Assembly: GCA_030789695.1 (NCBI GenBank)
Contig: CM061142.1
Location: 569,709,281 to 569,773,280, forward strand
Reading direction: 5' to 3'
DNA from: Scilla litardierei
Taxonomy: Eukaryota; Streptophyta; Magnoliopsida; Asparagales; Asparagaceae
DNA: 64,000 nt
Shown in pieces: positions 1-12,267 of the stretch. Positions within the stretch are counted from its first letter, which is position 1, and each line of letters begins with the position of its first letter. Below the pieces are notes generated by a model. That model saw only the letters and a program-made list of their open reading frames with translations. It searched no databases and had not been told where the DNA came from. The position numbers and the translations under genes were made by a program.

Positions 1-122
1 AGGCGGTGTTAAACTGCAAACTCGTGTCAACAGAAAAAGGAAAAAAAAACATTAGTAGTCTAATTGTCTTGATTTCATAAACACAAATCAATTCCTTTCG
101 TGTCAAGAAACAAAATTAGTAA

Positions 123-825
123 GGGCCTGTTCTTTTGTAGGAATGTATAATTGGGAAAGTTGATAAATTATGGAATCTGATGAGAGAGAAATAGGTGTGT
201 AGTGTGTTCTTTTGTTGGAAAGTGGGTTTGGATTGTGGAGTTGGAAAGTTGAGGGGGGTCCCACTCCGTGTAATGTATTCTTTTGGTTGAAGAAAGTATT
301 ATGAAGAAAGTGTTGTGGGGTCCAACCATTGCTATAATTAAATGATACTAATTAATTAAAATTAATTAATTAATTATTTAATATATTAATTGTTTAATGG
401 TTTTTAGGATTAAATGAGTACACAAAAATGTATTAGAATTACATTTGGAGAGGGCCCACTCTTCACGCATGAGAGACATCATTGTTTTTAGAATTAATTA
501 TGCAGCATGGGGCCCACTCTTTGCATGCTGCAACGGTAGCAAAAAAACGGTGGCTTTCGATTGGAGGGGGAGCGAACATGGGACCCACAAAATTGAGAAT
601 CCTACCCACAAAATTGAGAATCCTTTGTAATCGGAGGGAAACCGAGCGGAAATAAAAACGACGCGAGGATTCCGTCTGACATGTACACGTCGGACAAAAA
701 CACAAAAAAATCCAAACGATAAAAGAACAGCCCCACCGAAAGTGAGGTAGGATTCCGATTAAATAGTGCATGAATAGTGCACATACCAGGATTCCTCTTC
801 GATTTTCAGAGAAAAGAACAGGCCC
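123..825. mobile_element. Harbinger/Tourist-like MITE
   Basis: A 703-bp element has perfect 14-bp terminal inverted repeats (GGGCCTGTTCTTTT at 123-136, its complement at 812-825). It is flanked by TAA on both sides (120-122 and 826-828). A 3-bp TAA duplication with GGGCC-type ends is the signature of PIF/Harbinger (Tourist) elements. It holds no transposase and no long reading frame, so it is non-autonomous. Similarity between the two sides continues only weakly beyond the 14 bp. Confidence 0.82.
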
Positions 826-828
826 TAA

Positions 829-1982
829 CAAGGATGTATTCCCCAGCCAACGCCACTAACTTGTCCCAAGTAAATGCTTGGTAATGTTATGTTCTGGTCC
901 ATTTCAATAGGCAACTGAACCTATGCGAAGTTACTACTAAAGATTTCTTCATATAGTAATTACACTTTCTTTACCCAACTTATCTTCGTCCTCCTCCTCA
1001 ATATAGTAAATACATTTCATAATAGACACGCAAGCACGAACGCACTATCAACTTCAATCAAAACCATGTTAAAACAGAGTGCCTTCCGACTCGCATTTCT
1101 AATAATTTTGGAGTTACCATTCAACTCCTACAACAGCCTCCTATCTAAGACTACATAGATTTATGCCCAACGTTCCCATGATCATTGACATATAGATGCA
1201 CAACAGGTGTACACAGCTTCCATGAGTACCGATATATGGGAGCACCTAGTTAACACCCTCACAATTCTACATTTCTACTCCCATTGAAATGAGAGACCAG
1301 CTATAGATGTCCATGCAAACAATCATCCTCGAGAATGTAAAAAAATATCAATTCGCAAACACAAAAGCACTGCCCAGCAATGGCTTCGATGATCTCAAGA
1401 GAAAGCTCACTCTTCCAAGTCTAAATTCAAGCATCATATCATCACACATCCATGCTGGCTCTTATAGGTTCGTTCTAAACTGATTATCCGGCCACTTCAA
1501 CTTTATATGTAAAAAGTAAACAAGCCTACACCGAGTCTATGCCCAAAATACTTGCAAAAATCTTTAGAGGGTGCAAAATGCTTAAAACAAGTCGGCCAAT
1601 GAGATCAGCCACAATTTATTTCTTACCACTAAATTCACCGATTCTGACCTTTTATAACCAATCACTTGACACTCATTCCTTTTGAAAGATTTTAATTCAT
1701 ACAAAACTACCCTAAACCTTCATACAATCCTTAGGAAACCACCATCTTTATGCGCTACATAAAACGGTTAAATTACCACAAACGTTTCCAAAACAACTAC
1801 CCTTGGCGACTGTTAAAATTATCACTGTTATTCATATGCTCATCAGTAATTTAATATTGACAAAAATACACTTTTAAGTTAAAAAAATTTCAAATATTCA
1901 CCCCTCCCAAGATGCCTTGGTTTTTATTTTCTTCTGATTATCCCCCAACCCACATCGCACGCGTTTAAGGTTTTTTTTTTTG

Positions 1983-2029
<47 letters not shown>

Positions 2030-4371
2030 GGGGGGGGGGGAATGGAAATTCTTATTGATTTTCAGATCTAGAATAAAGATGATAACTTGCCTCAATTAGA
2101 GAAGAGACACTCTCCTACCTTTCAATTCGAGAAGAAAGCTTAAGGAATCCGGGATGATGTCTGTGGACACCTTGGACCAGAGTTTTCACAAATAGAATCA
2201 AGCATACCCCCTCCCTAGCCGGCCCTAGCTATAAATAAAAGAAAATTAAAAACTGAAAATTCCAAAAGGGATTATGTTCTACTATCACCCTGACAAAAGG
2301 TATCACCCTGACAAAGGGAAAATTCCAAGAGGATACTCTAAAGATCAAGATGAGATTATAAGGACGAAGGTACATCGGAAAAACCCTGACAAAATAGATT
2401 ATGTTCTACTATCACCGGCCGTTGACATTTTAACTTCAGAGATCATGAAGAACTATGTCAATTATGACATCCATATACTTCAAAGACCAATTTAACAATA
2501 GACATCAATATACTTGACCAATTTAACAATAGACATCCATATACTTATCGTATCAAAATTCCAAGTATGATCCGTAGTTCGTCCAATATTCAGATCAATG
2601 CATGTTAAATCAAAGTCCTGAGCCAATAAACGCGTTTGCGCTGATTTCATTCTATAAAATTCTTCATCAACTTAACTGCATCATAACGATTATCAAACAC
2701 AAAATAACAATGTTAGTACATCCTTCCTGAAAGTTGTCAAGATCCTACAACAATATCTATGCTCATAAAATAGTGAAACTCCTAGCAAACATCCCATGTA
2801 TTGTGAGTACAAATAAGAAAACCTCAGATGCTCTCATATTCCTCCACGGTATCTAGAAGATGAAATCAGGTCCCAAGGATAACAGCCTGTTTAACTTCAT
2901 CTAACTTTGAGTCGAGTCTTCCTAATCAACTGGGTCAAAATGGAGCCGACTAGGAAAATCACCAAATGTAATCAACAAGTTTTCTGCAACGCATTGTTGA
3001 AATCAAAAGTATTGGAGAGAGTTCGAGCAATGCCTATTATAAAACCATAAAACCAACTTGCTCGATCGGTTAACCAAGCAAATTTTGGCGATACTATATC
3101 ATCTTATCCCATCAAGGAGCCTTTCTTTGGAACCCCATTCACAGTGAAAAGATGAAATGGTAACGTTTCCTATATATGGCGGTGTTTCCTGGGCATGCGC
3201 ACATCAAAGTGCCAAACAACAAAAAATCAAGTAAAATATACTTGCAAAATATATTGACATACCATAATCTAATTATCATTCCAGTGAATTCATAACTTGA
3301 CTAATGAATCATGACTGAATGATCCCAAGTTTTCAAAGATATATTATTAAAACCCAAATTTTCACCACATTTGGTCTCCCAAAAAATTACAAACCAAGCA
3401 CTGACCTACAAACTTCATATTATCATGAATGAATTATGATCATTATAGCAATATATCATTTATCCATATATTTGCATTCAAGCGCATTGTTTTATGCTGC
3501 ACCATAGAACATTTCAGTTGACACTTCAACTTAAAATAATTTTCACTAAGAATACTCCTTACAGACTTTAAATTCTGCATGAGGCTCACATACACAATCC
3601 TAGATTGGGATATCAACTACCATAGTTGCCTATCAGCTATTCAAATAGATTTATCCAGCAATCATTAACTATTAAACTAATGATACAGACTCTTTTTTTA
3701 TGACCCTACAACCATCCACCTATATTCCAACCTCATTTATTCACATGCCAATAAATATCAACAAATGCTTTTAAATTTTGCCAAAATCATGTCAAAAGTT
3801 CTTAAATTCAAGACTGTATTGAGTAGCATGCGGATCCTTCCTAACAAATCGAATATACTGGCATACCAATAGCCTATCAAAACCAACAAGACTTAAGCAC
3901 AACAGCCTAACCAAATTATCCTATCCGAGTTTGCTGGATATGCTGTTAGAACATGCTTTCACACACGCAACATTCAAGCCAATTACCACCAGTCCAACAG
4001 TAAACGACAACTTGAAGGGGTGGAGAACCATAACATGAGTTCCAACTTCAAAATCACAGCAATACCAGACTAACTGGTCAAACGTTCATTGCACATTTCT
4101 AGAAAATAGAGTACGTCCTAACGGCTACACCATAAACCATTACATGCCATTAGCTTGTAGAAGTCAGACTACAAGTAGACATTCATGATTCATCCCATAG
4201 GTCCCCATAAAACAACAAATCATATGATAGCCCAACATCAAAGGGTTAAAGGGCAAGCCATATTGTATGCAATATTATCTGAAACAACACACCCATGTTG
4301 ATATCTAGTAAAGTCACCAGCCATTGAACTATAAACATAGCTAAATCAACATAATTGCGTCGAAGACATAC
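829..4371. other. AT-rich intergenic DNA, 3' side of ADF
   Basis: About 3.5 kb of AT-rich sequence lies beyond the ADF stop codon. The few open frames are short and show no recognisable domain. Part of the right end should be the ADF 3' UTR, but no convincing poly(A) signal could be chosen. Direct repeats are visible: a 20-bp copy pair starting at 2270 and 2397, and a tandem of about 30 bp at 2494-2546. No gene or mobile element was recognised here. Confidence 0.6.
1987..2040. repeat. (GT)13 followed by a 28-base G run
   Basis: A GT dinucleotide microsatellite (1987-2012) runs directly into 28 consecutive guanines (2013-2040). Homopolymer G of this length is rare in plant DNA and is error-prone in sequencing, so the exact length should not be trusted. 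Confidence 0.9.
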
Positions 4372-5420
4372 TCAATTGGCACGACCTCGAATAACATCAA
4401 GGCCCATCTCCGTAGGATCGGTTGCTTGCAACTCGACCTGAATACCGTCCAACTCCCTCTTGAACCTATCCTTGGAGCTTGCATAAAGCATCTTGCTTCT
4501 CACCCTCGAGATGTCAGGAGACCTTCATACATGACAAGAAGAAAGCATGTCAGTATTCTGAAACAAAAAGAGAACATAAAAATAGAGAATTTTACCATGC
4601 AATGAAAAAGATCTTGCTCTTCTGGCAGTTCTCCTCAGTAACGAAATCGAAGTCATAGATCGCATATCTGCATTCATTCTCAGGGAGGCTGGCAGTGAAA
4701 TCCTCATAGCTCATGGTGGGTTCGCCAAGCTTCTCCACAATAACCTGCTTCAGCTTCTCATCGATCTTGTAAATTATGAAACGATGAGTTCTCTTGGCCT
4801 TCAGTTCCAAGAATTTCAGCTTGCACTCATCATTCACCGCCATTCCCGACGCTGCGTTGGCCTGAAATCAATCGCAACCAACGACTCATAATGAAAGCAG
4901 TCAACCGATTACACCAATTGAAACCACGAATTGCTTCAAAGATACGAAACAATTCGAATCAAATTCGCCCATGACACATCGTTTTGTTGCAATAAAATAT
5001 GAGTCCTAAATTAAAAAAATAACAAACAATAAATGCACAATTCCGTGGATCCCACGCAACCTCACGATCACAGTACAAGATCTAGAGAAAAATTACCCGA
5101 ACAAAACAAGTACAATTAAAATCAGATGATAGAATAATCTAACAATCGCACTCATTCATTCATCATTCGAATCATTCGCTAGCCTAACATTCAAGTATTA
5201 CAGATGCTGATTGAATCTCATTTCAACAAGATAGCATTCGCTTTACACGTAATCGACTGAAATCACAAGATCGACCGCAAAATAGATCAAATTGAATACA
5301 ATTCGATCAAAACCTCAAAAAAAATCAAGCGGAACTCAAAAGATCGGTCACGTACGAAGCTAAACAAAATAAAAACCGAGAAAGATCGGAAACATTGCAG
5401 AGAGAAAAAGATCGTACCAT
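4372..5420 (-). CDS. ADF: Actin-depolymerising factor (ADF/cofilin), three exons
   Basis: This is an ADF/cofilin protein, which binds G- and F-actin and severs and depolymerises filaments in the cytoplasm. The coding exons on the minus strand are 5420-5418 (ATG only), 4861-4596 and 4522-4372, giving 139 codons plus TGA, the usual plant ADF length. Introns are 5417-4862 and 4595-4523, both GT-AG. The protein begins [10 protein letters not shown] and contains the family motifs [57 protein letters not shown] and [14 protein letters not shown]. Ser6 lies in the N-terminal position that is phosphoregulated in plant ADFs. An ATG-only first exon is the conserved structure of plant ADF genes, and a large first intron often carries regulatory sequence in this family. 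The reading frame looks intact. A MULE sits about 170 bp upstream of the ATG, so expression may be altered. Confidence 0.95.
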
Positions 5421-5590
5421 TTTTCCCGGAGGCGACCGGAGCGAAGAGCAGATATTTTTGGAGAGAATATAGGGATTCGAGAGAGATGACGGAGAAGAAA
5501 AGGGTCCGCTTTCAGTGGCTTAAAAATATGGGGAAAAAGAAAAGAAAAAGCAAAGTTAGAAATAGGGAGGCGGTGCGTCGAAACCATGAA
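5421..5590 (-). promoter_or_regulatory. ADF 5' UTR and core promoter remnant
   Basis: These 170 bp separate the ADF start codon from the MULE end. Read on the minus strand they hold a CT-rich leader and two AT-rich TATA-like candidates, one near 5476 (CCCTATATTC) and one near 5527 (CATATTTTTAAG). Which is used cannot be told from sequence. The MULE target duplication (5582-5590) forms the outer boundary, so any more distal promoter now lies beyond 31843. Confidence 0.5.
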
Positions 5591-5820
5591 GGGAATTGCT
5601 ACGTGCACCTACCGTTTTGCTCTGCGTACTACCGGCACAATTTACAAGTTTGCCATTATTCCCGACACAACACCGGTATGTACAAGTTTGCCACTGAAAG
5701 GGAATTGCTATGCGCACGTACCGTTTTGCTCCGTGCACGACCGGATTACTCATAAGTTTGCCATTAACTCCCGTGCACAACCCGTGTATTTACAAATTTG
5801 CCACTATTCATCTTTTACCC
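5591..5820 (+). repeat. MULE left terminal repeat with internal tandem copies
   Basis: The terminal motif (GGGAATTGCTA... then ACCGTTTTGCTC...) occurs at 5591 and again at 5700. It alternates with a shorter unit containing AAGTTTGCCATT and CCCG-GCACAACC, seen near 5650, 5690, 5755 and 5795. The right terminus carries the same unit order in inverted orientation. Confidence 0.8.
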
Positions 5821-6295
5821 TTGTCTCCGTAGGAGGGAGCATGGCTGTCGGAGGGGGGACGGTGAAGGGGCTGGGGAGGTCATCGGAGGCGGTGGCGGAC
5901 GGTGAGGGGGAGGGAGGAAGATGGACAGGACATCATAATAATCAGCAAGAGCTGCTTCTCTCTATACTCATGGCCGCTCTCCAAATCGGAGGAGGGAGAG
6001 GCAGATGGGGAGATCAGAGGAAGGAGAGGCGGGGCTGGGGAGGGGGCTGGGGAAGAGGGATATGGGAGATTAGAGGAGGGAGAGATGGAGTGGGAGATCA
6101 GAGGAGGGGGCGACGGGCTGGGGAAGTCGACGGATGGGGCGGCGCTGGGGTGGCGGCAGGGAAGAGAGATAAAGGAGATCGGAGGAGAAAGAGGGTATGG
6201 GAATATCGGAGGATGGATATGTGGACTGGGAAGTCAGAGGAGGGGACGTCGGGGCTGGGGAGGGCGGCGGGCGTCATTCAGCTGAGAATTTCTAC

Positions 6296-6432
6296 CGCGC
6301 ACAACCAGGACAGTTTCAGAATTTCCCTCTGGTTATGCGCGTAAGCAATTTTCAGTGGCAAACTTGTAAATCTGTGGATGGCGGTCGTGCGAAGAGCAAA
6401 ACAGTATGTGCGCGTAGTAATTCCCTACTAAA
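6296..6432 (-). repeat. Internal inverted copy of the MULE terminal repeat
   Basis: Read on the minus strand, this stretch repeats the terminal order GGGAATTACTACGCGCAC, then ACTGTTTTGCTC, then ACAAGTTTGCCACTG. It makes a fold-back with 5591-5820. The bases flanking it do not match those flanking 5700 or 5591, so it is treated as subterminal structure and not as the end of a separate element. Confidence 0.65.
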
Positions 6433-6733
6433 TTACTCAGCGCGCACAGCCAGAAGAAAAGTTCCAAAAATGCCACTGGGTGTGCAATGGCCGATCGGCG
6501 GCAGACGATGATGCCGCCCCATCCGCCGACATCCCCATCCCCACCTGGGCCACCTCCCACTCCTCCGACCTCCCCAGCCCCCCCTCTTCCTATTCCGCCA
6601 GCCCTCTCCAGCTCCTCCAATTAACCTAGTCCACCTCCCCCGACCTCCCCAGCCCCCCTCCGCCAGCCCCTGTCCAGCTCCTCCAATTAACCCAGTCCAC
6701 CTCCCCCTCCCCCGACCTCCCCAGACCACCTCT

Positions 6734-7478
6734 TGTAATGCCCTACAAGCTACTGCACAATTACTAGAGGGGGGGTGAATAGTACTTTAAAAATAACGAG
6801 GAGTATAATTCCTAATTATCGTGCAAACAACTACCAAATCAATTTGCGGAAGCTTAAATTGAAGACAACAACAAAATTAACAATGCAAACACAAGATATT
6901 ACTAGGTTCAGATCCACCCAAGTCTCCCCGACTTGTTCCCGGTGATCCTACGTCCCAACCACCCGGATCCCCTCCGGATACTTGAGTTAGAAACCCTAAC
7001 TCAAGATTTCCACTATGAAATACTTGTGAAAAACCTTTACAAGTCAAATCATACACAAAGTAATTTGTGACTCCCACAACCCGGGATCACAACCACACTC
7101 TCACAACTGAGAGTGAAACTTACAATATGAAATTGAAATGAAATAAGAAATTTCTTACCGACAAAATACCTATGCCTTGAGTAATGCTTACGAATTAGGG
7201 CAAGGATGATTTTGAGGAAGAAGAAGTGGCACCAAACCCTAGCTCCAAGATGTAGATCAGCGATGGAGAGCTATGAGGATGTTGGTGACCTAGAATCAAG
7301 CACTTGGCTTGGAAGGCTTCACACTCAATGAATCTCTCTTTGGAAGTAAGAGTGAGGAGAGATTATTGAATTGAATGAAAGAGCTTTGAATGAGCTTGGA
7401 ATGATTTCTCTTGATCTCTAAACTTGCAATAATATCAACCTTGACTGCAATGAATGCAGCCCAACAAGTATTTATAGG

Positions 7479-7533
<55 letters not shown>

Positions 7534-8638
7534 GTTTCAATTAAAGCTCTAACGGCTCTTTTCTGAACCCAACTAGTCGGTCAAAGAACAACCACCGACC
7601 GACTAGTTCATCAACTAGTCGGTCGGTCAATTAACGTATACCGACTAATGAGTGAACAGAGAAAAGATCAAGGCACATACAAAAGGAACTAGTCGGTCCA
7701 AGAAGAGTAGCTGACCGACTAGTTTCACAACTAGTCGGTCGGTTACTCAACTGAGACCGACTAACAGATAAAACTGAAGTCTGAGCATAAATAGACTTAG
7801 TCGGTCCAAGAACAAATGTTGACCGACTAATTCACCAACTAGTCGGTCGCCAAATGAGCATAGACCGACTAACGATAAACAGTAAGTTAGGTGAAAAATT
7901 GGCATGTACAGTAAAACTAAACTAGTCGGTCCAAGAAGGAAAGTTGACCGACTAGTTCATCAACTAATCGGTCGATCAAAGAACACAGACCGACTAAAGA
8001 TAAACAGTAGCTCAGGCTCAAATGTGCATGTACAGGGAAAGCTCAACTAGTCGGTCACAGAAGCATCACTGACCGACTAGTTCACAAACTAGTCGGTAGG
8101 TGAGTCAACTTAGACCGACTAACTGTAAACAGTAACGAGCTTGGAAATGACTGACAAGAACTAGTCGGTCCAAGAAGCTTTGCCGACCGACTAGATCACT
8201 ATCTAGTCGGTCAGTTCTTCTTCTTGAACCAACTAACATGCACAAGAAGTCGCGAATCGAAGCGCGAAGCTTCGGGAAGGATTGTATGGACTTCTACTAA
8301 GATCCTAGAGCTAAGATATGAGCGTTATGAAGATTTAAACCGTACGACCTACTCAAGGCTTAACATTCTACGAAAGAAGCTTAAAGACTATAAATAAAAC
8401 TTGACGATACCGTCTTCAATAGCTTCAATCGAATCTTCATGACTTCTAAAAAGGTCCATAAGCTTCAACGAAGCTTTAGGCATACGATCACGTGCTTTGA
8501 GAAGTCTTGAGACGTCGTAATTGATATTCATATGAATTTGGCGACGATCTCCATAACTGCGCTCACAAAGTGTTAGTTCACGTTATATTTATGTTTGTTC
8601 ATCATCCAAAACCAAATCCGGGAGTCCAATATCCAACA
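6734..8638 (-). repeat. Sirevirus-1 3' LTR
   Basis: In plus orientation it starts TGTAATGCCC and ends ATATCCAACA, matching 29629-31510. It contains a TATA-like box (minus strand, TATAAAT near 7470), an expanded (AG)n tract near 7484-7529 absent at that length from the other LTR, and a six-unit palindromic motif array. Confidence 0.95.
7571..8236. repeat. Palindromic AGTCGGTC array, six units (3' LTR)
   Basis: Six units of about 118 bp each carry four motif copies in the order forward, reverse, forward, reverse (TAGTCGGTC / GACCGACTA). The middle pair is a tight hairpin, for example GACCGACTAGTT and AACTAGTCGGTC around a 4-base loop in unit 1. Spacers are also conserved (GATAAACAGTAA). In element orientation the array lies in U3, immediately upstream of the TATA-like box. 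The same array occurs in the other LTR, before the accessory ORF, and in the Tekay LTRs. Confidence 0.95.
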
Positions 8639-8653
8639 TTCTCCCCCTTTTTG
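8639..8653 (-). other. Sirevirus-1 polypurine tract
   Basis: On the minus strand AAAAAGGGGGAGAA directly abuts the TG start of the 3' LTR, the expected position for plus-strand DNA priming. Confidence 0.85.
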
Positions 8654-9607
8654 GTGATGACAAACCAACATAAATATTAATAAAAAATAATAATTCAAAT
8701 GAAATTTACTTACTCCCCCTGCATTGATGACACGTTAATTCCAATTTAAACAATAATAATTCGCATCAAGCAGACGAGTAAAGTATATAAAATGAGAATC
8801 GATTATTGAAATATCGAATACCAAATGTAGGTTATTGAAATATCGGATTTGAAAATCCATTTATATATCTTAACTCCCCCTGAATCTAACATATCAAGTT
8901 AGATTCTTGGAAAAATGCTTTAAATTTTCATTTAGCACATCGTTATTATTATATCTCTCCCCCTTTGGCATAAGCAAAAAGAGCGGGAGGATAACAACGA
9001 CAACAACAATGGCTTCAAATAAAAAATAACACGGGAGTCGTAGAATACGACGACGGTTCAAGTGACACCAAAAAAATACGAATAAAATCAAGGCGTGTCA
9101 ATGAAACCATAGTCGAAAATCGTAATACGAAATCATCAAAACTCGAATCATTTTTACAGATTGAGTTATGGAATATACTCTCCAATATCAACATTCTTGG
9201 TTAATTTAGTGCATGGAAAACAATTCTATGTTTCCATATAAGAAATTTCTATTAAACCAAGTTAATATCGTCGCGCGACGAAATCGAACATCAGAGACAA
9301 AAAAAAATTATTAATTGTGCACAAAAGAATGAAATGTCAACTGTGATGTATATATATAAAAGATATGAACCAGAGTACATCAAATATAAACATCACTGAC
9401 ATACAAAACATCGATCCACCGATCGGTGCACAAAATACATCATCATATCACAGATATCGGAGTGTCGAAAAGAATACAACATCAAAAAGATCATCAAAGT
9501 ACATCAAAATACATCATCAAAAAGATCCAAAACCCCACTCTATCCTAACCAAACTCTCTCACACTAGATGTATCATCCAAGGAGCATCGGAGAGTCCTCA
9601 AAGTAGC
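8654..9607 (-). other. Sirevirus-1 3' non-coding region
   Basis: About 950 bp between the accessory ORF remnant and the PPT show no coding signal. Several further purine-rich blocks (complements of CTCCCCCT at about 8712, 8875 and 8957) are spaced along it. The same blocks recur in Sirevirus-2 (35540-35790), which helped align the two elements. Confidence 0.7.
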
Positions 9608-11268
9608 TCAAGAGGAAGCGGCAGGATCTGCAGCAGCAGCAGGCTCTGCAGGAGAAGTGGTGGAAACTGGATCAACAGGAACGTCTGGAAGGTCAACGGG
9701 AGCGACGGCAGAAGTGGCAATCTCTGGAGTAGCAACAGTAGTGGCCTCAGGAGCACCAGTCAGTGTATCCACCGTAGGAGCGGTGGCAACTGGTGTGCTC
9801 TCGGGGGCACCAGCAGACGAAGCAGCAACAGCAGCACCAGAAGTGGTAGCACCAGCAGCAGATGTGGTAGCAGCAGCAGCAGTGGCCTCATTGCCACGAG
9901 CTAAAGAGGTGACAAGCTCATCGATATCCTCATCATCCATCTCCTCATTCTCAGAAACATGAGGAGGAAGCTGAATACCCATCAGACTGGCCATACATCA
10001 AACTACCTCCTCGGTACGAGCCCAACGAGACTCGTGACGACGAAGTAACCGAACGACATCATCAAGGGTGGCAGAGAGAGCAGCTAAGGCAGAGGCAGAG
10101 GCAGACGCTGAAGGTGTCGTCCTCTGAACGTGACGGAGCGCCGCAAGAGATTTCTTGACGGCCGTCGCGTTCAGGGGAGGACCAAGAGGACGCTCATCGT
10201 AACGAGGCAAAGTGACATGGAAGTGACGGAAAACAAGGGTCAACAAGCACGGAAATGGGATATGAGCAGATTTCGTGGTCTTACGAATACACTCGAAAGA
10301 GTCAATCTTATCGAGTATAATGCGAGCCCAGTTAATCGAGCTCCCCATGAAAATGGCATAGATCAGCTTCAGAAAAGGCTGGGACGGTAGAGATGAGGAG
10401 CCGTACTTGGGAAGCAATCACGACTTCAGAATCAGAATCCGGACCCATTCATTTGGCTTGAAGGATTTGGAGGGTACGCCAATCATGGCGGGAGGAATCT
10501 GATGGAAAATCTTAGAAAGGATGGTCTGATCTAAGGAAGAAATATCATCAACAGAAATGTCCGAGGGGAGGAGGCCAGACGATTCTCTCCTAAGATTTCT
10601 GCTGTGAGGACTATAGGAGTCCCCAAAACAGTCGTCTCAACAGAGTGGGTCGCATCGTACTGACCCCGGATCCTATTGGCATAGAATATCTTTACTAATC
10701 GAGGGTAGGGGTGAGGATTCGCCTTCGGGTCATATCGAAGGTAATCAAGAAGACCCGAGGACGAAAGAAGATCAGCTAGCCCTATGAATTCACTGAACTG
10801 GACGAAATGCTCCAGAAGCAGTGGGCAATGTTCGATACGGTTGTAAGCCGCGAGACACATATGGTCGTCGCGACACAACGAGATATCGACACCGCCAACC
10901 GGCATCGGAGCCTTTCCCTTAGGCTTACGGGTAGACGTACGAGGTCGGGAGCTAGACTCAGGATGGGTAGGAGGAGTGGGTTCCCTATGAGTCTCAGGCT
11001 CGGGGATATACTCGGTGTCGGAATCCGAAGCACCGGGTGGAGTGGGAGCACGAAAAATAACTGGCTTGGGCTTGGGCTGAGATCGGGCTCGGGGTTTCGC
11101 AGTCGCCGTCCTCTTACGCTTAAGAGGAGGCGAAGACGAAGAGGGTTGGGTGGTCTTAGCACGGTGTTTCGGAGGGGTTCTCGAAGGTTGAACGGGATCC
11201 GTAGGGTTAGGTTCTACGGTCATCGGCGAGGGGCTAGATGGAGTGATCGGGATACGTGTACGAGCCAT
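9608..11268 (-). pseudogene. Sirevirus-1 accessory (env-like) ORF, broken
   Basis: The natural start is the ATG at 11268 (MARTRIPITP). The N-terminal 100 residues are Pro/Ser/Thr-rich with basic, NLS-like stretches (LKRKRTATAKPRAR). A conserved domain follows: CRDDHMCLAAYNRI, then LLDYLRYDPKANPHPYPRLV and KIFYANRIRGQYD. A frameshift occurs near 10585, where the domain shifts frame. In-frame stops follow near 10418 and at 10000-9998. The C-terminus is Ala/Thr/Pro-rich. The segment LPKYGSSSLPSQPFLKLIYA and LTLVFRHFHVTLPRY match the intact Sirevirus-2 protein (36386-37840). No signal peptide or membrane helix was seen. Function is unknown; 'env-like' is only the positional name. Confidence 0.75.
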
Positions 11269-12267
11269 AATCGAGGCACGACACGACACAAGAAAGATCA
11301 AATCTACGAAACCATAGATGGCCGGAACCCTAGCAAACCCTAGGTCGAAATAAATAGAAACCCTAACCCTAGAGCTGAAAAATGAACCCTAGACAGGAGA
11401 GGGAGAGAGGGTGGTTACCATAGGAGGAAGACGACGGCGATCGGCGGCGGAGATGATCAGAAAAGGGCCGGAAGTCGACAGGAAGACGAAGAGACTCGAG
11501 GGAGGTTCGGGGGTTTTCGAGCTGGAGAAAAGATGGAGACCGACTAAAATGAAAAATAATTGGTTAGATACGATTTAAGTCGGTCGAAATCGCTAAAAGA
11601 CATGACTGCCCCTGAGCACTTAGTCGGTCACAGTTCAATGGCTGACCGACTAGATGACGATTTAGTCGGTCGGTTAACGAGCTTAAACCGACTAAGTGGA
11701 AACAGAGACCAGTCGAAGATTTCCTGAACGGGATTTAGTCGGTCTACGCTCAAATACTGACCGACTAGAACTCAATCTAGTCGGTCGATAAGTAAGCTTG
11801 AACCGACTAAGGAGTTAAGCTGGAGAGGAAACTCAAAATAGCTTGAGTTAGTCGGTCTGAGTTCTTTTACTAACCGACTAGATACGAATCTAGTCGGTTT
11901 GTGAGTAAACTGATACCGACTAAAGGAGTTCAAAAGTTGAGAGATAGAGCTAGTCAGTCTGAGTTCATTAGCTGACCGACTAGATGTGAATCTAGTCGGT
12001 TGGTTGATGAACTGAGACCGACTAGATGCGTCCAAAAATTGATAGTTAAGTTCTCTCCTCAATACACTTGGACAATACATCGTAATCCTCCCAAAAATCA
12101 TCTAAACTACCCCATAAAACATCGAAATCTCAAATACGACATTCAAACATGAATTCGAGCAAAAATTCAAAATATCACATAAAATCCCGAAAAATCCAAT
12201 AAGTCTAGCATGAACGAAATATTGCGAAATATAATAGCATGCAAGATTATTGAATGAAACATGAATC
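11269..12267 (-). promoter_or_regulatory. Spacer between pol and accessory ORF with motif array
   Basis: The spacer holds four full F-R-F-R units of the AGTCGGTC array (about 11625-12030) plus partial motifs at 11540-11600. A CT-rich leader-like stretch follows up to the accessory ATG at 11268. A CCAAT followed by an AT-rich block lies near 11550 on the minus strand, but no clear TATA box was found. The arrangement suggests a promoter for the accessory ORF. This is inference from position and from parallel layouts in two other elements. Confidence 0.55.

Noticed and set aside
1898..2095. Short frame with poly-Pro and poly-His/Thr
   Set aside because: Generated by the G run and GT microsatellite.
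829..4371. Additional host genes next to ADF
   Set aside because: Both strands were read; only short frames without conserved motifs or splice-compatible neighbours were found.
5586..6344. 252-codon Gly/Arg-rich open frame
   Set aside because: It is composition-driven in the GC-rich MULE, starts in the terminal repeat and has overlapping open frames in other phases; no domain.
5700..6427. A second, smaller MULE inside the first
   Set aside because: Internal copies of the terminal repeat are inverted, but the flanking bases (CCACTGAAA and TACTAAATT) do not form a duplication.
7571..8236. Regular repeats with spacers resembling a CRISPR array
   Set aside because: Repeats alternate in orientation, spacers are conserved between units, there are no cas genes, and the array lies in a plant LTR.
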